This document shows, piece after piece, positions 17,411-27,820 of a stretch of DNA of 64,000 nucleotides (its first letter is position 1; every line of letters starts with the position of its first letter). Origin of the DNA: Geodermatophilus siccatus (GTDB lineage Bacteria; Actinomycetota; Actinomycetes; Mycobacteriales; Geodermatophilaceae); assembly GCF_900103785.1 (NCBI RefSeq), contig NZ_FNHE01000001.1:62001-126000 (forward strand), written 5' to 3'. The notes beneath the pieces are model-generated. The model searched no databases and was not told where the DNA came from. It saw nothing but the letters and a program-made list of their open reading frames with translations. The position numbers were made by a program, and so were the translations under genes.

Positions 17411-18489
17411 ACGACGCGGCCGCGGAGGACGATGCGCTGCGGACGGGCCAGGGTGTCGAGGTCGGCGCGGGGGTCGGCGTCGTAGACGACCAGGTCGGCC
17501 GGCGCCCCCTCCTCGATGCACGGCAGCCCGAGCCACGAGCGCGCCGACCACGAGGCCGCGGCCAGCGCCGCCTCGGCCGGGATGCCCGCCGCGTGCAGGG
17601 CGCGCACCTCGTCGGCGATCCGGCCGTGGTCGATGCCGCCCCCGGCGTCGGTGCCGGCGAACACCGGCACGCCGGCCTCGAACGCGGCCCGGACGACGGC
17701 GCCCGACGACGCGTGCAGCCGGCGCATCGTGCTCGCGTAGGTGGGGAACCTGCGCTCCCCCTGCGCGGCGAAGTCCGGGAAGTTCTCGACGTTGACCAGC
17801 GTCGGGACGACAGCGGTGCCCCGGGCGGCCATCTGCCCGATGAGCTCCTCGGTCAGGCCGGTGCCGTGCTCGATGCAGTCGATGCCCGCGCCGATGAGGT
17901 CGGGCAGCGCGTCGGTGCCGAAGGTGTGCGCGGTGACCCGGGCGCCCTCCTCGTGCGCGGCGGCCATCGCGGCCGCGAGGACGTCGGCCGGCCACTCGGG
18001 CGCGAGGTCGCCCACGCCGCGGTCGATCCAGTCCCCCACCAGCTTCACCCAGCCGTCGCCGCGGCGGGCCTGCGTGCGGACCTCCTCGACCAGCGCGTCC
18101 GGCTCGATCTCGGCGGCCAGGCCGGGGATGTAGCGGCGGGTGCGGGCGATGTGCCGGCCGGCGCGGACGATCGTCGGCAGGTCCGGCTCGTCGTCCAGGG
18201 CGCGGGTGTCGACCGGGGAGCCGCAGTCCCGCAGCGCCAGGACGCCCGCCGCGCGCTCGGTCAGGGCCTGCTCGCGCAGCCCGGCGAGGTCCTCGACGTG
18301 CACTCCCCCGCGACCGATGCCGACGTGGCAGTGGGCGTCGACCAGGCCGGGCGCCAGCCAGCCGCCGCGGCTGACCGTCTCGGCGCCGGGCACCGGCTCG
18401 AAGGTGACGCGGCCGTCGCGGACCCACAGGTCGCGGTGCTCCCCCTCGGGCAGCACGACACCGGAGAGGTGCAGGGTCGGGGCGGTCAC
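17407..18489 (-). CDS. Amidohydrolase family protein (imidazolonepropionase-like)
   Basis: 360 residues of the metal-dependent hydrolase superfamily: LAPGLVDAHCHVG (first metal site, HxH), a mid-barrel lysine region GWVKLVGDW, THIS-type histidines in VTAHTFG and IEHGTGL, and the catalytic Asp in FAGTDAGGG. The substrate is unknown; relatives act on Xaa-Pro, imidazolone or similar cyclic amides. The GTG start overlaps the ffh stop by 4 bases. The same ffh-amidohydrolase coupling is common in actinobacteria, but a functional link to protein targeting is not established. Confidence 0.88.
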   Translation of the reverse strand: MTAPTLHLSGVVLPEGEHRDLWVRDGRVTFEPVPGAETVSRGGWLAPGLVDAHCHVGIGRGGVHVEDLAGLREQALTERAAGVLALRDCGSPVDTRALDDEPDLPTIVRAGRHIARTRRYIPGLAAEIEPDALVEEVRTQARRGDGWVKLVGDWIDRGVGDLAPEWPADVLAAAMAAAHEEGARVTAHTFGTDALPDLIGAGIDCIEHGTGLTEELIGQMAARGTAVVPTLVNVENFPDFAAQGERRFPTYASTMRRLHASSGAVVRAAFEAGVPVFAGTDAGGGIDHGRIADEVRALHAAGIPAEAALAAASWSARSWLGLPCIEEGAPADLVVYDADPRADLDTLARPQRIVLRGRVV

Positions 18490-20087
18490 CGGGAGGGCCG
18501 CTCGTCCCCGGGCTGGTCGAAGTTCAGCTTGGTGAGGTCGGGCAGGCCCTGACCCGGGGGCAGCCCGGGCATGCCGCCGGGCATCCCACCGCCCGGGAAC
18601 CCGCCGCCGAAGGGGTTGCCCGCGCCCGGCGGCAGACCGGGCGCACCGACGGGCCGGCGCGCGGGGCCGCCACCCTTCTTGGCGGCGCTGCCCTTCCCCT
18701 TGCCCTTCTTGCCCTTCTTCGACTGGGCCTGCATCTGCCGCCCGCGGGCCTTCTTCGACATCGGGCCCATGCCGGGCAGGCCCATGCTGCCGGCCATCTG
18801 GCCCATCATCTTCTGGGCCTGGGCGAAGCGCTCCAGCAGCTGGTTGACCTCGGTGACGGTGACGCCCGAGCCGTTGGCGATGCGCACCCGCCGCGACGAG
18901 TTGATGATCTTGGAGTTGACCCGCTCCTCCGGCGTCATCGAGCGGATGATCGCCGCGGTGCGGTCCAGGTCGCGGTCGTCGACCTGCTTGAGCTGCTCCT
19001 TCATCTGCCCGGCGCCGGGCAGCATGCCGAGCAGGTTGGCGATCGGGCCCATCTTGCGGATGGCCATCATCTGCTCGAGGAAGTCCTCGAGGGTGAAGCC
19101 CTCGCGGCTGACGAGCTTGCCGGCCATCTTCTCGGCCTGCTCGGCGTCGAACGCCTGCTCGGCCTGCTCGATGAGGGTGAGCACGTCGCCCATCCCGAGG
19201 ATGCGCGAGGCCATCCGCTCGGGGTGGAAGACGTCGAAGTCGGTGAGCTTCTCGCCGGTGGAGGCGAACATGATCGGCTGGCCGGTCACGTAGCGGACCG
19301 AGAGCGCCGCACCACCGCGCGCGTCACCGTCGAGCTTGGTGAGGACGACGCCGGTGAAGCCCACGCCGTCGCGGAAGGCCTCCGCGGTGGTGACGGCGTC
19401 CTGACCGATCATCGCGTCGACGACGAACAGCGTCTCGTCGGGCCGGACGGCGTCGCGGATGCCGGCGGCCTGCGCCATCAGCTCGGCGTCGATGCCCAGC
19501 CGGCCGGCGGTGTCGACCACGACGACGTCGTGCATGGTGCGCCGCGCGTGGTCGATGGAGTCGGCGGCGACGCGGATCGGGTCGCCGATGCCGTTGCCCG
19601 GCTCAGGCGCGAAGACGTCGACCCCGGCCTGGCCGGCGACGATGGAGAGCTGGTTGACCGCGTTGGGCCGCTGCAGGTCGGCGGCCACCAGCAGCGGCGT
19701 GTGGCCCTGGGCCTTGAGCCAGCGGCCGAGCTTGCCGGCCAGCGTCGTCTTACCGGAGCCCTGCAGACCGGCGAGCATGATGACCGTGGGCGACTGCTTG
19801 GCGTACCGCAGCCGCCGGGTCTCCCCGCCGAGGATCTCGATGAGCTCCTCGTTGACGATCTTGATGACCTGCTGCGCGGGGTTGAGCGCCTGGGACACCT
19901 CGGCCCCGCGCGCCCGCTCCTTGACGGCGTTGATGAAGGCCCGCACCACCGGCAGGGCGACGTCGGCCTCGAGCAGCGCGATGCGGATCTCGCGCGCGGT
20001 CGCGTCGATGTCGGCGTCGGTCAGCCGGCCCTTGCCGCGCAGGCCGCTGAAGACCTTGTCCAGGCGGTCGGAGAGGGTCTCGAACAC
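18486..20087 (-). CDS. ffh: Signal recognition particle protein
   Basis: Ffh binds the 4.5S RNA and signal sequences on ribosomes and docks with FtsY. The 533-residue protein has the N domain (MFETLSDRLDKVFSGLRGKG), the G domain with GLQGSGKTT, DLQRPNAVNQL, VVVDTAGRLG, LTKLDGDARGG, and the methionine-rich M domain (EQMMAIRKMG, AIIRSMTPEER, SKIINSSRRVRIANGSG). A C-terminal tail of ~90 residues is first lysine-rich then Gly/Met/Pro-rich, longer than in E. coli. It starts at GTG. Confidence 0.98.
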   Translation of the reverse strand: MFETLSDRLDKVFSGLRGKGRLTDADIDATAREIRIALLEADVALPVVRAFINAVKERARGAEVSQALNPAQQVIKIVNEELIEILGGETRRLRYAKQSPTVIMLAGLQGSGKTTLAGKLGRWLKAQGHTPLLVAADLQRPNAVNQLSIVAGQAGVDVFAPEPGNGIGDPIRVAADSIDHARRTMHDVVVVDTAGRLGIDAELMAQAAGIRDAVRPDETLFVVDAMIGQDAVTTAEAFRDGVGFTGVVLTKLDGDARGGAALSVRYVTGQPIMFASTGEKLTDFDVFHPERMASRILGMGDVLTLIEQAEQAFDAEQAEKMAGKLVSREGFTLEDFLEQMMAIRKMGPIANLLGMLPGAGQMKEQLKQVDDRDLDRTAAIIRSMTPEERVNSKIINSSRRVRIANGSGVTVTEVNQLLERFAQAQKMMGQMAGSMGLPGMGPMSKKARGRQMQAQSKKGKKGKGKGSAAKKGGGPARRPVGAPGLPPGAGNPFGGGFPGGGMPGGMPGLPPGQGLPDLTKLNFDQPGDERPSR

Positions 20088-20250
20088 AGCACGTCCTCAG
20101 CAGTTCTCGCGGGCGCGGCCGGCCGGTCGCTCCGACCGGCTGCTCGGCCTCCGGCGTCCGGGGAGCCCCGGGGCCGTCGCGCCACCTCCCGACCAGCCTA
20201 ACGAGCCCGGGCCGGGGGGCGGCGGGATCGACCGGCCGGACCCGGTCACC

Positions 20251-20354
20251 TTCTGGAACGGCCACCCTTCGGGGGCCCGCGCCGAGCCCGCGAGGCAGCA
20301 AGGACCTCCTGCCCCCCACCACTCGCGAGCTCGCGGCGGGACCCTGCAGGAGGC
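20251..20354 (+). repeat. Composite dispersed intergenic repeat (types 2 and 1)
   Basis: 20251-20296 carries TTCTGGAACGGCCACCCTTC and CCCGCGCCGAGC..GCGAGG, also found at 27821-27887 and 62109-62181. 20301-20354 carries AGGACCTCCTGCCCCCCACC, then CTCGCGAGCTCGCGG and GGGACCCTGCAGGAGGCC, nearly identical to the minus strand of 40736-40791. The block lies just downstream of the zinc-ribbon gene and upstream of ffh. Confidence 0.75.
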
Positions 20355-20356
20355 CG

Positions 20357-20575
20357 CTAGGCGGCGCGGCGGGCGGGCGCGGCCACGGAGGCCACCGGCG
20401 CGGCCGAGAACACCGCCGTCCCGCAGTCGGCGCAGGCCCACTCGGGGCACTCGCCGCCGTCCTCGGTGTGCCCGTCGACGCACGGCGGCTGGACGAACTC
20501 CCGGTCCCCGTCGCAGGAGGAGCAGGACCAGACCCTGCCCTCGGCTGCGGCGACCTCGAAGGACGTGCCGGTCAT
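20357..20575 (-). CDS. Small zinc-ribbon-like protein
   Basis: 72 residues, starting at an ATG preceded by GGGAGG at normal spacing. Cysteines are arranged CSSC ... C ... ECPEWACADCG, enough for a zinc ribbon, ahead of an Ala/Val-rich tail. No family was recognised. It is on the minus strand, 87 bases after glnD, and may be read from the glnD transcript. A role in nucleic-acid or protein binding is possible but not shown. Confidence 0.7.
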   Translation of the reverse strand: MTGTSFEVAAAEGRVWSCSSCDGDREFVQPPCVDGHTEDGGECPEWACADCGTAVFSAAPVASVAAPARRAA

Positions 20576-20662
20576 GCGGTTGCCTCCCTGCCGTCGTCGA
20601 CGGGACCGTTCCGTCCCGCTCGCCCTCGACGGTGGCACGGGGGTACGACAGGACCGCGGACG

Positions 20663-23023
20663 TCAGCCCGGCGTGTCCGCCGGGTCGGACACGGCACCCC
20701 GGACGGCGGCGGCCAGGGCGGCCTCCACGCGGGCCCGCTGGTCGCTGCTGATCGGCTCCCCCGAGGGGTTGGCGACGTAGAAGTGGTCGGCGGCGTCGGC
20801 GCCGAGGGTCTCGATCCGCGCGGAGGTGACGTCGAGGCCCTCGGTCACCAGGGCCGCGGTCAGCCGGTAGAGCAGCCCCGCCCGGTCCCCCGCGCGCACC
20901 TCGACGATGCCGGTGGCGTCGCCGGTCACCTCGCCGTTGTGCCAGGACACCCGCGGCGGGGTCCCCCGGACGGCGTCCTGCCGGTAGTCGGCCTCCCGCT
21001 GCCGCAGCCGCTCGGCCAGCGGCAGGGTGCCCTCGAGGGCCGCCCGCACGGCGTCGGCCAGGATCGAGGCCACCGGTGCCCGCCCGAACCGCGGCCGGAC
21101 GGCGAAGACGGCGGTGGCCCGCTCGCCGACGACGTTGACCTTGGCGGCGCGCACGTCGAGCTGGTTGAGCGCCAGCACCCCCGCGAGCTGGCTGAACAGG
21201 CCGTGCCCGTCGGGCGCGACGATCGTCACCTGCTGGCCGTCGGCGACGTCCTCCACCCCGACCGAGATGCCGCTGCCGGCGGCGGCCGGGGCGCCGGTGC
21301 TCACCTGCGGCTCCCCCGGGTGCAGCACCGGCTCGGGCTCGGGCACCGGGGTGCCGCCCAGCCGCGCCTGCACGCGGGCGACGAGCGCGGCGACCAGGTG
21401 CGCCTTCCAGGGCGACCAGGCCGAGGAGCTGGTCGCGGCGCCGTCGGCCTGCGCCAGGGCGTGCAGCAGCTGCAGCAGCGCGGGGTCGTGCCCGATGGTC
21501 GCGGCCACCCGGTCGATCGTGGCGGGGTCGTCGATGTCGCGGCGGGTCGCGGTGTCGGGCAGCAGCAGGTGGTGGCGCACCATCGCGGCCAGCGTGGCGA
21601 CGTCGGCCTCGGCGAAGCCCATGCGGGTGGCGATCCGGGCCGCGATCGGCTCGCCGACCTCGCTGTGGTCGCCGGGCCAGCCCTTGCCGACGTCGTGCAG
21701 CAGCGCGCCGACCAGGAGCAGGTCGGGCCGGTCGACGTCGTGGGTGAGCTCCGCGGCGGCCGCGGCGGCCTCGACCAGGTGCCGGTCGACGGTGTAGCGG
21801 TGCCAGGGGTGGCGCTGCGGCAGCGAGCGGACCCGGTCCCACTCCGGCAGCAGCCGGGACAGCAGCCCCTCCTGGTCCAGCTGCTCGAGGACCGCCACCG
21901 CGGGCCGCCCGCTGGCCAGCAGCCGCAGGAACGACCAGCGCACCTCCGCCGGCCACGGCTCGGGCACCGGCGGCGCGTGCACCGCCAGCACCTTGAGCGT
22001 GTACGGGGAGAGCAGCAGGTCCTCGCGAGCGGCGGCGGCCGCGCCGCGCAGCACGAGGCCGGGGTCGGCGGCGGGGCGGGCGTCGCGGGCGAGCACGACC
22101 TCGTCGCCCTGGCGGACGACGCCCTCGGCCAGCGGCTCGCGGCGGATGCGGCGGTACCGGCCGCGGGGGCGGACCAGCGCGGCCTCCACCCGCCGCCACG
22201 TCTCGTCGGCGACGAAGGCCAGCCGGCGCCCGGCCAGGCTCACCTCGCGCAGCAGCGCGTCCTCGTCGGGCAGGCCGAGGGCCACGGCGATCGGGCGCTG
22301 CTCCTGGCGGACCAGCACGTCGGCCGGTCGGCCGGTGCGCCGGCGCAGCTCGTCGCGGACGTCGAGCAGGAACGCGTAGGACTCCTCGGCCTCGGCGGTG
22401 GGCTCGTCGGCCAGCTGGGCGGCGGCCACCGCGCGCAGCACCTGCCCCTCCCGCAGCCCGCCGTAGGCCTCCTTGAGGTCGGGCTCGAGGAGGAAGGCCA
22501 GCTCCCCGACCAGCCGGGCCCGGCCGCGGCGCAGGTCGCGCAGCTGGGGCAGCAGCCGGGACGCCGACTGCCGCCAGCTGCCGAGGGTGGCGGCGCGCAG
22601 GGTCGCCGCGAGTCCGGCGTCCCCGGCGACGAGGCGGGCGTCGAGCAGCCCGAGGCCGGCCTTGACGTCGGTGGAGGCCACGCCGACGGCCTCGGCGACG
22701 GTGCGCACCGAGTGGTCCAGGCGCAGTCCGGCGTCCCAGATCGGGTACCAGACGGCGTCGGCGAGGGCAGCGACCTCCGGCCGTCCCTCGTGGACGAGGA
22801 CCAGGTCGAGGTCGCCGTGCGGCGGGGGCTCGCGGCGGCCCAGGCTCCCGACGGCGACCAGGGCGACGCCCTCGGTGCCCGTCCGCGGGGGCGGACCACC
22901 CCGGCGGGAGCGCGGCGGCGGGGTGCCCGCGACCGCCTCGTCCAGCAGGCCCGCGAGCCAGGTGTCGAGCACCTCGCTGCGCTCGGCCCGCGGCAGTGCG
23001 GGCAGCGACCCGGTGTCCAGCAC
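20663..23023 (-). CDS. glnD: PII uridylyl/adenylyltransferase GlnD
   Basis: GlnD senses glutamine and modifies PII. The 786-residue protein has the nucleotidyltransferase motif GSLGRREPPPHGDLDLVLV, a long helical region, an HD domain (LLLVGALLHDVGKGWPGDHS, MVRHHLLLPDTATRRD), and two C-terminal ACT domains (VTIVAPDGHGLFSQLAGVLA; VEVRAGDRAGLLYRLTAALV). The GTG at 23023 was preferred over an upstream start because GAGGGGGGAA precedes it. In related actinobacteria GlnD adenylylates rather than uridylylates PII, and that is likely here. It follows glnB and amtB in one transcriptional direction. Confidence 0.95.
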   Translation of the reverse strand: MLDTGSLPALPRAERSEVLDTWLAGLLDEAVAGTPPPRSRRGGPPPRTGTEGVALVAVGSLGRREPPPHGDLDLVLVHEGRPEVAALADAVWYPIWDAGLRLDHSVRTVAEAVGVASTDVKAGLGLLDARLVAGDAGLAATLRAATLGSWRQSASRLLPQLRDLRRGRARLVGELAFLLEPDLKEAYGGLREGQVLRAVAAAQLADEPTAEAEESYAFLLDVRDELRRRTGRPADVLVRQEQRPIAVALGLPDEDALLREVSLAGRRLAFVADETWRRVEAALVRPRGRYRRIRREPLAEGVVRQGDEVVLARDARPAADPGLVLRGAAAAAREDLLLSPYTLKVLAVHAPPVPEPWPAEVRWSFLRLLASGRPAVAVLEQLDQEGLLSRLLPEWDRVRSLPQRHPWHRYTVDRHLVEAAAAAAELTHDVDRPDLLLVGALLHDVGKGWPGDHSEVGEPIAARIATRMGFAEADVATLAAMVRHHLLLPDTATRRDIDDPATIDRVAATIGHDPALLQLLHALAQADGAATSSSAWSPWKAHLVAALVARVQARLGGTPVPEPEPVLHPGEPQVSTGAPAAAGSGISVGVEDVADGQQVTIVAPDGHGLFSQLAGVLALNQLDVRAAKVNVVGERATAVFAVRPRFGRAPVASILADAVRAALEGTLPLAERLRQREADYRQDAVRGTPPRVSWHNGEVTGDATGIVEVRAGDRAGLLYRLTAALVTEGLDVTSARIETLGADAADHFYVANPSGEPISSDQRARVEAALAAAVRGAVSDPADTPG

Positions 23024-23103
23024 GTTCCCCCCTCGCTCCTCTGGGACGTCCCCCGGACGGCGTCGGCCGGGGCGGCAGGCGAACCCCGCCACCCCGGCCG
23101 ACC

Positions 23104-23160
23104 GGCCCCGTCCCGAGGCTCGCGCCGAGCATGGGAGGCGCGAGGAGGACGGGGTCCTCC
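23104..23160 (+). repeat. Dispersed intergenic repeat, type 3
   Basis: GGCCCCGTCC.GAGGCTCGCGCCGAGC at the left and GGACGGGGTCC at the right pair to form a stem (CCCCGTCC with GGACGGGG). It sits 12 bases beyond the glnB stop, between glnB and glnD, and could end or attenuate the amtB-glnB transcript before glnD. Confidence 0.65.
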
Positions 23161-23172
23161 GACTACAGGCGA

Positions 23173-24875
<1,703 letters not shown>

Positions 24876-25042
24876 GGCAACCTCCTGACGGATCGGTGCG
24901 GCCTGCATCGGGCGCGGGCCGCACGGGCGGGGCCGGGACGTCGCGGACGCCCGGCCGAGGGGCTGAGCGGCACCCCCTCCCAGGAGGGGGCGACGTGGCG
25001 TTCACGGTGCCGTCGGCACGTTTCGGCGACCGGCGCGCCGCT

Positions 25043-25058
25043 GTTTCCGGGCGGTGAA
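25043..25058 (-). promoter_or_regulatory. Candidate GlnR operator for amtB
   Basis: On the minus strand it reads TTCAC-N6-GAAAC. The actinobacterial GlnR half-site pair is gTnAC-N6-GAAAC (established for Streptomyces and Mycobacterium), so 4 of 5 and 5 of 5 positions agree. A second GAAAC starts 23 bases further toward amtB (25020-25024), close to the 22-base period of tandem GlnR boxes, but its partner half is weak. Confidence 0.5.
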
Positions 25059-25130
25059 CTCCCGGCCGCGTGTCCGGCTCCCGTGTTCCGTCCGTGTTGC
25101 GGGACCCCTCCCGGCCCCCGTTGCGCCTTG

Positions 25131-25147
25131 TTGCAAGCCGTGTGCAA
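25131..25147 (+). promoter_or_regulatory. Candidate Nur (nickel regulator) box
   Basis: TTGCAA-N5-GTGCAA. The Streptomyces coelicolor Nur box is tTGCaa-N5-ttGCAA, so only one base differs. A further GTGTGCAA lies at 25158-25163 and neighbours. The site is 75-90 bases before the transporter start, as expected for a repressor of nickel uptake by the Fur-family protein Nur. No nur gene is in the window. Confidence 0.55.
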
Positions 25148-25221
25148 CTGCGAGTCGTGTGCAATAAGGTCGGCTGGAGTCGCCCGCCGCAGGGGGCCGG
25201 GCGAGCTCCCGAGGAGGCAGC

Positions 25222-25923
25222 GTGCACGTACCCGACGGGTTCCTCGACGCCCCGACGTCAGCCGCCACCGCGGCCGTGGCAGCCGGCGGCGTCGCCCTCG
25301 CCCTCCGCGGCGCCCGGCGCGAGCTCGACGAGCGCACCGCTCCCCTGGCCGGCCTCACCGCCGCCTTCGTCTTCGCCGTGCAGATGGTCAACTTCCCCGT
25401 CGGCGCCGGCACCAGCGGCCACCTGATGGGCGGGCTGCTCGCCGCCGTCCTGGTCGGTCCGTGGACGGCGGTGCTGTGCCTGACCGTGGTCCTGGGGGTG
25501 CAGGCGCTGCTGTTCGCCGACGGCGGGCTCACGGCGCTGGGCACCAACGTGACCCTGCTGGGCCTGGTCGCCGTCGCGGTGGGCTGGGGCGTCTTCCGGC
25601 TGCTGGCGCGGCTGCTGCCCACGACGCGCGGCGGCGTGCTGACCGCCGCCGGCGTGGGCGCGTTCCTCTCGGTGCCGGTCGCGGCGCTGGTGTTCGTCGG
25701 CCTGTTCGCGGTCGGCGGGGTCGCCGACGTGCCCGTGGGCACCGTGGCCGCGGCCATGGGCGGCGTGCACGTGCTCATCGGGCTCGGCGAGGCGGCCATC
25801 ACGGTGGCGGTCGTCGGCGCGGTCCTCGCCGTCCGCCCCGACCTGGTGCACGGCGCCCGCGCCCTGCGCCGGGCCACCCTGCTGGCCGAGCGGCCCGCGT
25901 CGGTGCCGGCGGGCGCGCGATGA
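25222..25923 (+). CDS. ECF-type nickel/cobalt transporter substrate-binding subunit CbiM/NikM
   Basis: 233-residue membrane protein that binds the metal ion. The N-terminus MHVPDGFLD is diagnostic: the terminal amine, His2 and later His residues (NFPVGAGTSGHLMGG) form the square-planar metal site in CbiM/NikM. Six to seven hydrophobic helices follow. It starts at GTG after a GAGGAGG site. The upstream Nur-like box favours nickel over cobalt, and no B12 riboswitch is present. It overlaps the next gene by 4 bases. Confidence 0.93.
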   Translation: MHVPDGFLDAPTSAATAAVAAGGVALALRGARRELDERTAPLAGLTAAFVFAVQMVNFPVGAGTSGHLMGGLLAAVLVGPWTAVLCLTVVLGVQALLFADGGLTALGTNVTLLGLVAVAVGWGVFRLLARLLPTTRGGVLTAAGVGAFLSVPVAALVFVGLFAVGGVADVPVGTVAAAMGGVHVLIGLGEAAITVAVVGAVLAVRPDLVHGARALRRATLLAERPASVPAGAR

Positions 25924-26240
25924 GCCGCCGGGGTCGCACCCTGTGGGTCGTCGGCCTGGTCGCCGCCCTCGTCGTGGCGGGCGTCGTCAGCTCCTACGCC
26001 AGCGCCTCCCCCGACGGGCTGGAGTGGGCGGCCGAGCAGTCCGGCTTCCTGTCCACCGCCGAGGACAGCGCGGCCGCGACCTCGCCGCTGGCCGACTACG
26101 GCGTCTCCGGCGTCGACTCCGAGCGCCTCTCCGGTGGGCTGGCCGGGGTCATCGGCGTGCTGGTGACCCTGGTGCTCGCCGGGAGTCTCACCCTCCTGCT
26201 GCGCCGCCGCAGCCGGTCCGCCGCGACCGCGGAGGACTGA
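25920..26240 (+). CDS. PDGLE-domain auxiliary subunit (CbiN/NikN-like)
   Basis: 106 residues with two membrane helices (7-26 and ~75-97) and the PDGLEWAAEQSGF motif after the first, as in CbiN/NikN and PDGLE proteins. The loop contains PLADYGVSGVDS. This small subunit stabilises CbiM/NikM and allows metal loading. The ATG overlaps the previous stop (ATGA), and the next gene follows after 1 base. Confidence 0.9.
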   Translation: MSRRGRTLWVVGLVAALVVAGVVSSYASASPDGLEWAAEQSGFLSTAEDSAAATSPLADYGVSGVDSERLSGGLAGVIGVLVTLVLAGSLTLLLRRRSRSAATAED

Positions 26241-26241
26241 G

Positions 26242-27024
26242 GTGACCGCAGTGCACGGCGGCGTCCTGGGCGGGGCCTACCTCGCCGGGTCCAGCCCGGT
26301 GCACCGCCTGGAGCCGCACCTCAAGCTCGTCGCCGTCCTCGGCTTCGCGCTGGTCGTCGTGGCCACCCCGGTCCACGCGCCCTGGGCCTGGGCGGCCTAC
26401 GGCGGGTACCTGGCGCTGGTGCTGCTCGCCGCCGCCGTGGCCGGTGTGCGGCCGGCCCGACTGGCCCGGGGGCTCGCCATCGAGGTGCCGTTCGTGCTGT
26501 TCGCCGTGCTGCTGCCGTTCGTCGCCCAGGGGCCGCGCGTGCAGGTCGCCGGCCTCGCGCTCTCCGAGAGCGGCCTGGTCGCCGCGGGTGGGCTGCTGGC
26601 CAAGGCGACGCTGTCGGTGCTCGCCGCCGTCGTCCTCTCGGCGTCCACCGAGCCGCGGGCGCTGGTGACCGGGCTCGAGCGGCTGCGGCTGCCCTCGCTG
26701 CTCGTGCAGATCCTGACGTTCATGATCCGGTACGCCGACGTGGTCGGCGGCGAGCTGCACCGGATGCGGGTGGCCCGGGAGTCCCGCGGCTTCGTGGGTC
26801 GCAACCTCTCGGCGCTGCGGGTGCTGGGGCCGGCAGCGGGCTCGCTGTTCGTCCGCTCCTACGAGCGCGGCGAGCGGGTGCACCTCGCGATGCTGTCCCG
26901 CGGCTACACCGGCCGGATACCGGGCGCACCGGCCGCGGCGGTGCCCGTGCAGGCGTGGCTCACCGCCCTCGCCCTCCCGCTGGGTGCGGCCGCCGTCCTG
27001 GCGTCTGGTCTGCTGCTCGGGTGA
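26242..27024 (+). CDS. ECF transporter transmembrane subunit CbiQ/NikQ
   Basis: 260 residues. The T-component of the energy-coupling-factor transporter, linking the ATPase to CbiM. It has four to five membrane helices and the two coupling-helix motifs with Ala-Arg-Gly patterns (ARESRGF near 26,775 and AMLSRGYTG near 26,890). It starts at GTG; the stop overlaps the cbiO start (GTGA). Confidence 0.92.
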   Translation: MTAVHGGVLGGAYLAGSSPVHRLEPHLKLVAVLGFALVVVATPVHAPWAWAAYGGYLALVLLAAAVAGVRPARLARGLAIEVPFVLFAVLLPFVAQGPRVQVAGLALSESGLVAAGGLLAKATLSVLAAVVLSASTEPRALVTGLERLRLPSLLVQILTFMIRYADVVGGELHRMRVARESRGFVGRNLSALRVLGPAAGSLFVRSYERGERVHLAMLSRGYTGRIPGAPAAAVPVQAWLTALALPLGAAAVLASGLLLG

Positions 27025-27770
27025 CCGGCCCCGCCCCCTCCCTGCTCGTCGAGGACCTCGCCTTCGCCTACCCCGACGGGCACCAGGCGCTCTACGGCGT
27101 CGACCTGCGGGTCGAGGGTGGCGAGCGGGTCGCGCTGCTCGGGCCCAACGGTGCCGGCAAGACCACGCTGGTGCTGCACCTCAACGGCATCCTGACCGGC
27201 GGCCGCGGCAGCGTGCACGTGGCCGGGCTGCCGGTCGACCGGCGGAACCTGCAGGAGATCCGGCGGCGGGTCGGCATCGTCTTCCAGGACCCCGACGACC
27301 AGCTGTTCATGCCCACCGTCGGCGAGGACGTCGCCTTCGGCCCGCGCAACCTCGGCCTGCCGGAGCCGGAGGTCGCCCACCGGGTCGCCGAGGCCCTGGG
27401 CGCGGTGGGCATGTCCGGCTACGCGGACCGGCCGCCGCACCACCTCTCCTTCGGCCAGCGGCGGCGGGTCGCCGTCGCCACGGTGCTGTCGATGCACCCG
27501 GAGGTCCTGGTGCTCGACGAGCCGTCGTCCAACCTCGACCCCGCCGGGCGGCGCGAGCTCGCCGAGGTGCTCGAGTCGCTGCCGGTGACGGTGCTGATGG
27601 TCACCCACGACCTGCCGTACGCCCTGCAGCTGTGCCCACGCTCGGTCGTGCTCGACGGCGGTGTCGTGGTCGCCGACGGGCCGACCCGCGAGCTGCTCGC
27701 CGACACCGCCCTGCTGGCCCGCCACCGGCTGGAGCTGCCCTACGGGTTCGATCCGCGCACCGTGCCCTGA
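27021..27770 (+). CDS. ECF transporter ATPase CbiO/NikO
   Basis: 249-residue ABC ATPase. Walker A is GPNGAGKTT, the Q-loop is FQDPDDQLF, the signature [10 protein letters not shown], Walker [14 protein letters not shown], and the H-loop VTHDL. The DPDDQLF-type Q-loop is typical of CbiO/EcfA ATPases. The GTG at 27021 overlaps the previous stop and gives the normal family length. It is the last gene of the metal-uptake operon and faces ftsY tail to tail. Confidence 0.95.
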   Translation: MTGPAPSLLVEDLAFAYPDGHQALYGVDLRVEGGERVALLGPNGAGKTTLVLHLNGILTGGRGSVHVAGLPVDRRNLQEIRRRVGIVFQDPDDQLFMPTVGEDVAFGPRNLGLPEPEVAHRVAEALGAVGMSGYADRPPHHLSFGQRRRVAVATVLSMHPEVLVLDEPSSNLDPAGRRELAEVLESLPVTVLMVTHDLPYALQLCPRSVVLDGGVVVADGPTRELLADTALLARHRLELPYGFDPRTVP

Positions 27771-27820
27771 CCACCCCACCGTCGTGGACGGACCGACCCG
27801 GCCCGGCGACCTGGTGACGT

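Larger units (their letters stand above)
24876..25221. other. 346-base divergent control region
   Basis: Gene-free DNA between amtB (minus) and the metal-transporter operon (plus). It has lower GC than its neighbours around 25040-25170. It holds an 8-base hairpin with a 2-base loop at 24973-24990 in the amtB leader, the candidate GlnR site on the amtB side and the candidate Nur site on the transporter side. No cobalamin-riboswitch B12 box was seen. Confidence 0.7.

Noticed and set aside
24876..25221. Cobalamin riboswitch before the CbiM-type operon
   Set aside because: No B12 box or matching stems were seen. A Nur-like operator explains the region better.
27744..27755. GGGTTCGATCCG, like a tRNA T-arm
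   Set aside because: It lies in the last codons of the ECF ATPase gene, and no acceptor stem or anticodon arm can be built around it.
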